A DNA stretch of 64,000 nt from Saprospiraceae bacterium. Its GTDB lineage: Bacteria; Bacteroidota; Bacteroidia; Chitinophagales; Saprospiraceae. A program made the translations under genes and the position numbers. This document shows positions 61,310 to 64,000 of this stretch, in pieces; positions within the stretch are counted from its first letter, which is position 1, and each line of letters starts with the position of its first letter. A model generated the notes under the pieces. It did no database searches, was not told where the DNA came from, and saw only the letters and a program-made list of their open reading frames with translations. Where the stretch lies: NCBI GenBank assembly GCA_016716185.1, contig JADJWV010000002.1, positions 782,501 through 846,500 on the forward strand. The letters run 5' to 3'.

Positions 61310-62527
61310 TTAATGGGCCGACCATTCAATTTTGCTGAGATCAACCCCATCTTTGTACATTTCCCATATAGGAGACAATTCTCTCATGTGGTTGACACCT
61401 TTTGAAATGGCTTCGATAGCATAATCGACGTCTTCTTCCGTACTAAAACGACCCAGTGACAGTCTTAGCGATGAATGAGCCAGGTCATCTCCCAAACCCA
61501 AAGCAACCAGCACATAACTGGGTTCTAATGAAGCTGAAGTACAAGCAGAACCCGAAGATACTGCGATGTCCTGATTGAAAGTCATCATCAATCCCTCACC
61601 TTCCACATGTTTAAAGGACATATTGGTTACATGGGGCATGCGATGTTCGACATTGCCATTGATGTAAACTTCTTCCAGTTTTTTCAGTCCGGTTTCGAGC
61701 CGGTCTCTCAACTTACTCAGGCGTTGTGATTCAGTTGCCATTTCATTTTTCGCAATTTCGGCTGCCTTTCCAAAACCAACAATTCCGGGAACGTTCAGCG
61801 TACCAGAACGCATTCCTCTTTCGTGTCCACCTCCATCCATTTGGGCAGTTACTTTCACGCGAGGATTCTTGCGACTCACATACAGAGCCCCAACACCCTT
61901 GGGTCCATACATTTTATGTGCAGTAAATGCCATCAGATGAATTCCGTTTTCCCGAGGATAGGTTGGGATTTTTCCTACGGCTTGTGTGGCATCGCTCATG
62001 AGCAAAACACCTTTTCTTTCGCAGATAGCTCCTATTTCCTTCATCGGTTGGATGACTCCTGTCTCGTTGTTTGCCCACATGACAGAAACCAAGATCGTAT
62101 CAGGCCTTATTGCCTCTTCCAATTTTTTTAGATCGAGAATTCCATCTTGTTCCACATCGAGAAAAGTAATTTCAGCACCTTTCTTTTCAAGTGCATGGCA
62201 GGTATCTAAAACAGCTTTGTGTTCTGTTTTGGTGGTCACGATGTGTTTGCCTTTGCGTCCATACATTTCGAAAACCCCCTTTATTGCCAGATTATCAGCT
62301 TCTGTTGCACCGCTGGTAAAAATGATCTCCTTTTCATCAGCTCCGATCAAATCAGCTATTCGTTGACGTCCGAGATCAACTGCGGCTTCTGCTTCCCAAC
62401 CATAAGGATGGCTCCTGCTGGCGGCATTGCCGTGATGTTCAAAAAAATAAGGCAACATGGCTTCAACTACCCGGGGATCGCAGGGAGTGGTAGCGTTATT
62501 GTCCAAATAGACTTTGTGTAAAGGCAT
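61310..62527 (-). CDS. iscS: Cysteine desulfurase IscS
   Basis: A 405-residue PLP enzyme taking sulfur from cysteine for cluster assembly. Motifs: YLDNNATTPCDPRVVEAM near the start, TSGATEADNLAIKG (phosphate loop), AFTAHKMYGPKGVGAL with the PLP lysine, and SGSACTSASLEPS with the catalytic Cys in the long mobile loop, which marks the IscS/NifS group. ATG at 62527 gives the typical N-terminus. First gene of the iscS-iscU-iscA operon, with a promoter box 34 bp upstream. No IscR regulator is seen here. Confidence 0.96.
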   Translation of the reverse strand: MPLHKVYLDNNATTPCDPRVVEAMLPYFFEHHGNAASRSHPYGWEAEAAVDLGRQRIADLIGADEKEIIFTSGATEADNLAIKGVFEMYGRKGKHIVTTKTEHKAVLDTCHALEKKGAEITFLDVEQDGILDLKKLEEAIRPDTILVSVMWANNETGVIQPMKEIGAICERKGVLLMSDATQAVGKIPTYPRENGIHLMAFTAHKMYGPKGVGALYVSRKNPRVKVTAQMDGGGHERGMRSGTLNVPGIVGFGKAAEIAKNEMATESQRLSKLRDRLETGLKKLEEVYINGNVEHRMPHVTNMSFKHVEGEGLMMTFNQDIAVSSGSACTSASLEPSYVLVALGLGDDLAHSSLRLSLGRFSTEEDVDYAIEAISKGVNHMRELSPIWEMYKDGVDLSKIEWSAH

Positions 62528-62560
62528 TAATAATTTGATTGATAGTGTGTTAAAAGAACA

Positions 62561-62568
62561 CAAAAGTA
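62561..62568 (-). promoter_or_regulatory. Bacteroidota -7 box (TACTTTTG) before iscS
   Basis: Perfect TAnnTTTG on the minus strand, 33 bp before the iscS ATG. No -33 element at normal spacing. Confidence 0.4.
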
Positions 62569-62727
62569 ACACGAATTGAACGGCTTTGTTGAACTAAGTA
62601 GTGAAGATTATTAAACAGTAATCGCGACATCTTGAATTTCAGATTTGGAAGGGACCGACAATACCTATGGAGAAACTAAGGGAAACTTTTTTTAAAGCTC
62701 GATTTAAGTATTTTAGAAATGGGAAAA

Positions 62728-62761
62728 TTTGGTGTGAATTTCTATTTTTTATATATTTTTG
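62728..62761 (+). promoter_or_regulatory. Promoter candidate of meaB
   Basis: TTTG, 22 bases, then TATTTTTG, matching both Bacteroidota elements. The leader to the TTG at 62801 would be about 33 nt. Confidence 0.4.
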
Positions 62762-62800
62762 TATTGAATTATAATTGATTATATATTAAATTTTATTGTA

Positions 62801-63793
62801 TTGTTATCTACCAATCTTTTAAGTAGATGGATTCAGGAGATTCAGTCTGGCAACAGGCAAAGTCTGTCTAAAGCCATTACATTAATTGAAAGCCAAAAAG
62901 CCGAAGACCGCGTTGAAGCAGTACAGCTATTAAAGTTGCTTAAAGATGATGGAAATTCTCTCAGGGTTGGAATTACCGGTCCTCCCGGCGTTGGAAAAAG
63001 CAGTTTAATTGAAGCTTTGGGACAAATTATAGTTGCTCAAGGATACAAACTTGCCGTACTTAGCATCGATCCGAGTTCAAATTTGACAAAAGGAAGTCTT
63101 TTGGGAGATAAGACCAGAATGCAGGAATTGTCACAATCTTCAAATGCCTACATCCGCCCTAGCCCGACAGGGAGTCAGTGGGGGGGGATCTCGGGTCGGA
63201 CCAGAGAATGCATACGGTTATGTGAAGCTGGAGGTTATGACTATATTTTTATCGAAACCACCGGTGTAGGGCAAACAGAATATCTGGTATCTACGATGGT
63301 CGATTTGACTTTATTGTTGCATTTACCGGGTTCGGGCGATGAACTGCAGGGAATTAAGAAAGGAATCATGGAATGGGCAGATATCCTTGTGGTTCACAAA
63401 GCGGATTTGCCTAAAGACCCTGGAGTGATCCATGCTATCAGAGATTTAACGGTCGCTATTCAACTATTGGAACCCAGACCAAGTGGATATCAAAGATTCG
63501 TAATCCCAGTAAGTTCGCAAGTCAAGATCGGACTGGATTTACTGTGGGACCAGATCCAATCTTTTCATAAACATATTAAAGAAAATGGTTATATGTTTAA
63601 GAATAGAAATGAGCAACTCACCACTTCTTTCAAGCAATTATTGCAACAGGAAACCTGGAATTCGATTGCAGCCCGTCAGGAAATCAGCAATTTTATGGCA
63701 GAGACGGAAAAAAAATTAAAATCCCTGATTTTAACACCGGAAGAAGCCGTAGAAGTCGCACGGGATTTTATTTTTGCAGTCCTTAAGAAGTAG
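62801..63793 (+). CDS. meaB: Methylmalonyl-CoA mutase-associated GTPase MeaB
   Basis: A 330-residue G3E-family GTPase that protects and reloads B12-dependent methylmalonyl-CoA mutase. Walker A is TGPPGVGKSSL (about 58-68), then VLSIDPSSNLTKGSLLGD (Mg site), RPSPTGSQWGGISGRTRE, IETTGVGQTE (switch II) and VVHKADLP (base recognition). The start is a TTG at 62801; no ATG occurs near, and the only other candidates are ATT codons just upstream. No mutase gene is in the window. Divergent from iscS. Confidence 0.9.
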   Translation: MLSTNLLSRWIQEIQSGNRQSLSKAITLIESQKAEDRVEAVQLLKLLKDDGNSLRVGITGPPGVGKSSLIEALGQIIVAQGYKLAVLSIDPSSNLTKGSLLGDKTRMQELSQSSNAYIRPSPTGSQWGGISGRTRECIRLCEAGGYDYIFIETTGVGQTEYLVSTMVDLTLLLHLPGSGDELQGIKKGIMEWADILVVHKADLPKDPGVIHAIRDLTVAIQLLEPRPSGYQRFVIPVSSQVKIGLDLLWDQIQSFHKHIKENGYMFKNRNEQLTTSFKQLLQQETWNSIAARQEISNFMAETEKKLKSLILTPEEAVEVARDFIFAVLKK

Positions 63794-63798
63794 CAGGT

Positions 63799-64000
63799 AT
63801 GAAAAGAATCTTGTGGGTCATCCTCGGGGTCAGTTTTGCATTTACAATGGACGATCGGACCATCAGGGTTGTGCCCGGCTCAATTCAATTAGCGGCACCT
63901 GTTCGCAATGACGTATCAATATCCGGAAGTTTCGGGGAACTCAGACACAATCATTTTCATGCCGGAATTGACGTTCGTTCTTCCAGAGGTGTGGATGGTG
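63799..64000 (+). CDS. M23-family peptidase, N-terminal part (cut by window end)
   Basis: The first 67 codons of a secreted protein. A signal-like segment (MKRILWVILGVSFAFT) leads to SGSFGELRHNHFHAGIDVRS, which matches the LytM/M23 fold's first zinc-ligand region in Bacteroidota peptidases (HFHAGID, with His and Asp ligands). It should cut peptidoglycan cross-links. It begins 6 bp after the meaB stop. Length and C-terminus are outside this window. Confidence 0.75.
   Translation, partial: MKRILWVILGVSFAFTMDDRTIRVVPGSIQLAAPVRNDVSISGSFGELRHNHFHAGIDVRSSRGVDG

Overview
The window is chromosomal DNA of a free-living member of the Bacteroidota, most likely the Saprospiria/Chitinophagia side of the phylum (inference). 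The evidence is three giant secreted proteins with the type IX secretion 'type B' C-terminal domain (FSPNGDNIND motif), Bacteroidota-style promoters (TAnnTTTG, few Shine-Dalgarno sites), BatA and DUF4199 proteins, a Bacteroidota-type arginine decarboxylase, and moderate AT richness. No phage, insertion sequence or CRISPR array was seen. Most of the window is ordinary, densely packed chromosome.

Layout. 1-278: repeat block. 279-3186: hemW and a divergent Omp85-type outer membrane protein. 3.2-15.6 kb: a leftward operon of methyltransferase, glycosyltransferase, two tandem ~1470-residue adhesin-like T9SS proteins, O-methyltransferase and FemAB-like acyltransferase. 15.7-17.2 kb: a class V aminotransferase-fold protein and tRNA-Leu(CAA). 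17.3-20.4 kb: a compact cassette of a SET-domain protein, an ATP-grasp ligase and an ATP-grasp-SET fusion; this is the best candidate for an undescribed system. 20.5-28.5 kb: queE, then heptose (gmhA, gmhB) and glycosyltransferase genes, DUF4199, a dihydroorotase homologue without its metal ligands, and BatA. 28.6-34.5 kb: a beta-helix protein, a Dna2-like nuclease-helicase and an OmpA-family lipoprotein. 35.3-40.6 kb: amino-acid permease and a polyamine operon (arginine decarboxylase, agmatinase, deoxyhypusine-synthase-like protein). 40.8-49 kb: DksA-like regulator, a 55-residue small ORF, polysaccharide-deacetylase-like protein, lipA and the third T9SS protein. 49-53.9 kb: alkaline phosphatase, dprA, a TMTC-like glycosyltransferase and an outer membrane protein. 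54-58.2 kb: RRM protein, DEAD-box helicase, rseP and hscB. 58.2-59.5 kb: O-antigen ligase. 59.6-60.5 kb: a repeat-rich island. 60.5-64 kb: iscA, iscU, iscS, meaB and the start of an M23 peptidase.

How genes may work together. The heptose enzymes, glycosyltransferases and O-antigen ligase point to a lipopolysaccharide or surface glycan. The T9SS proteins, Omp85 and OmpA belong to the same envelope. IscS/IscU/IscA and HscB supply Fe-S clusters of the kind used by LipA, QueE and HemW, all encoded here. Arginine decarboxylase and agmatinase would give putrescine, which the DHS-like enzyme could use. The SET/ATP-grasp cassette has no visible link to these pathways.

Repeats. Several classes of short repeat fill intergenic gaps: a 36-bp module with GCCCCgtaGGGGC, a hairpin module ending in ATGTCGGG, and 7-, 8- and 14-bp tandem arrays. 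A 167-bp composite occurs in inverted orientation at positions 1-167 and 59647-59813 with three mismatches, bracketing almost 60 kb.
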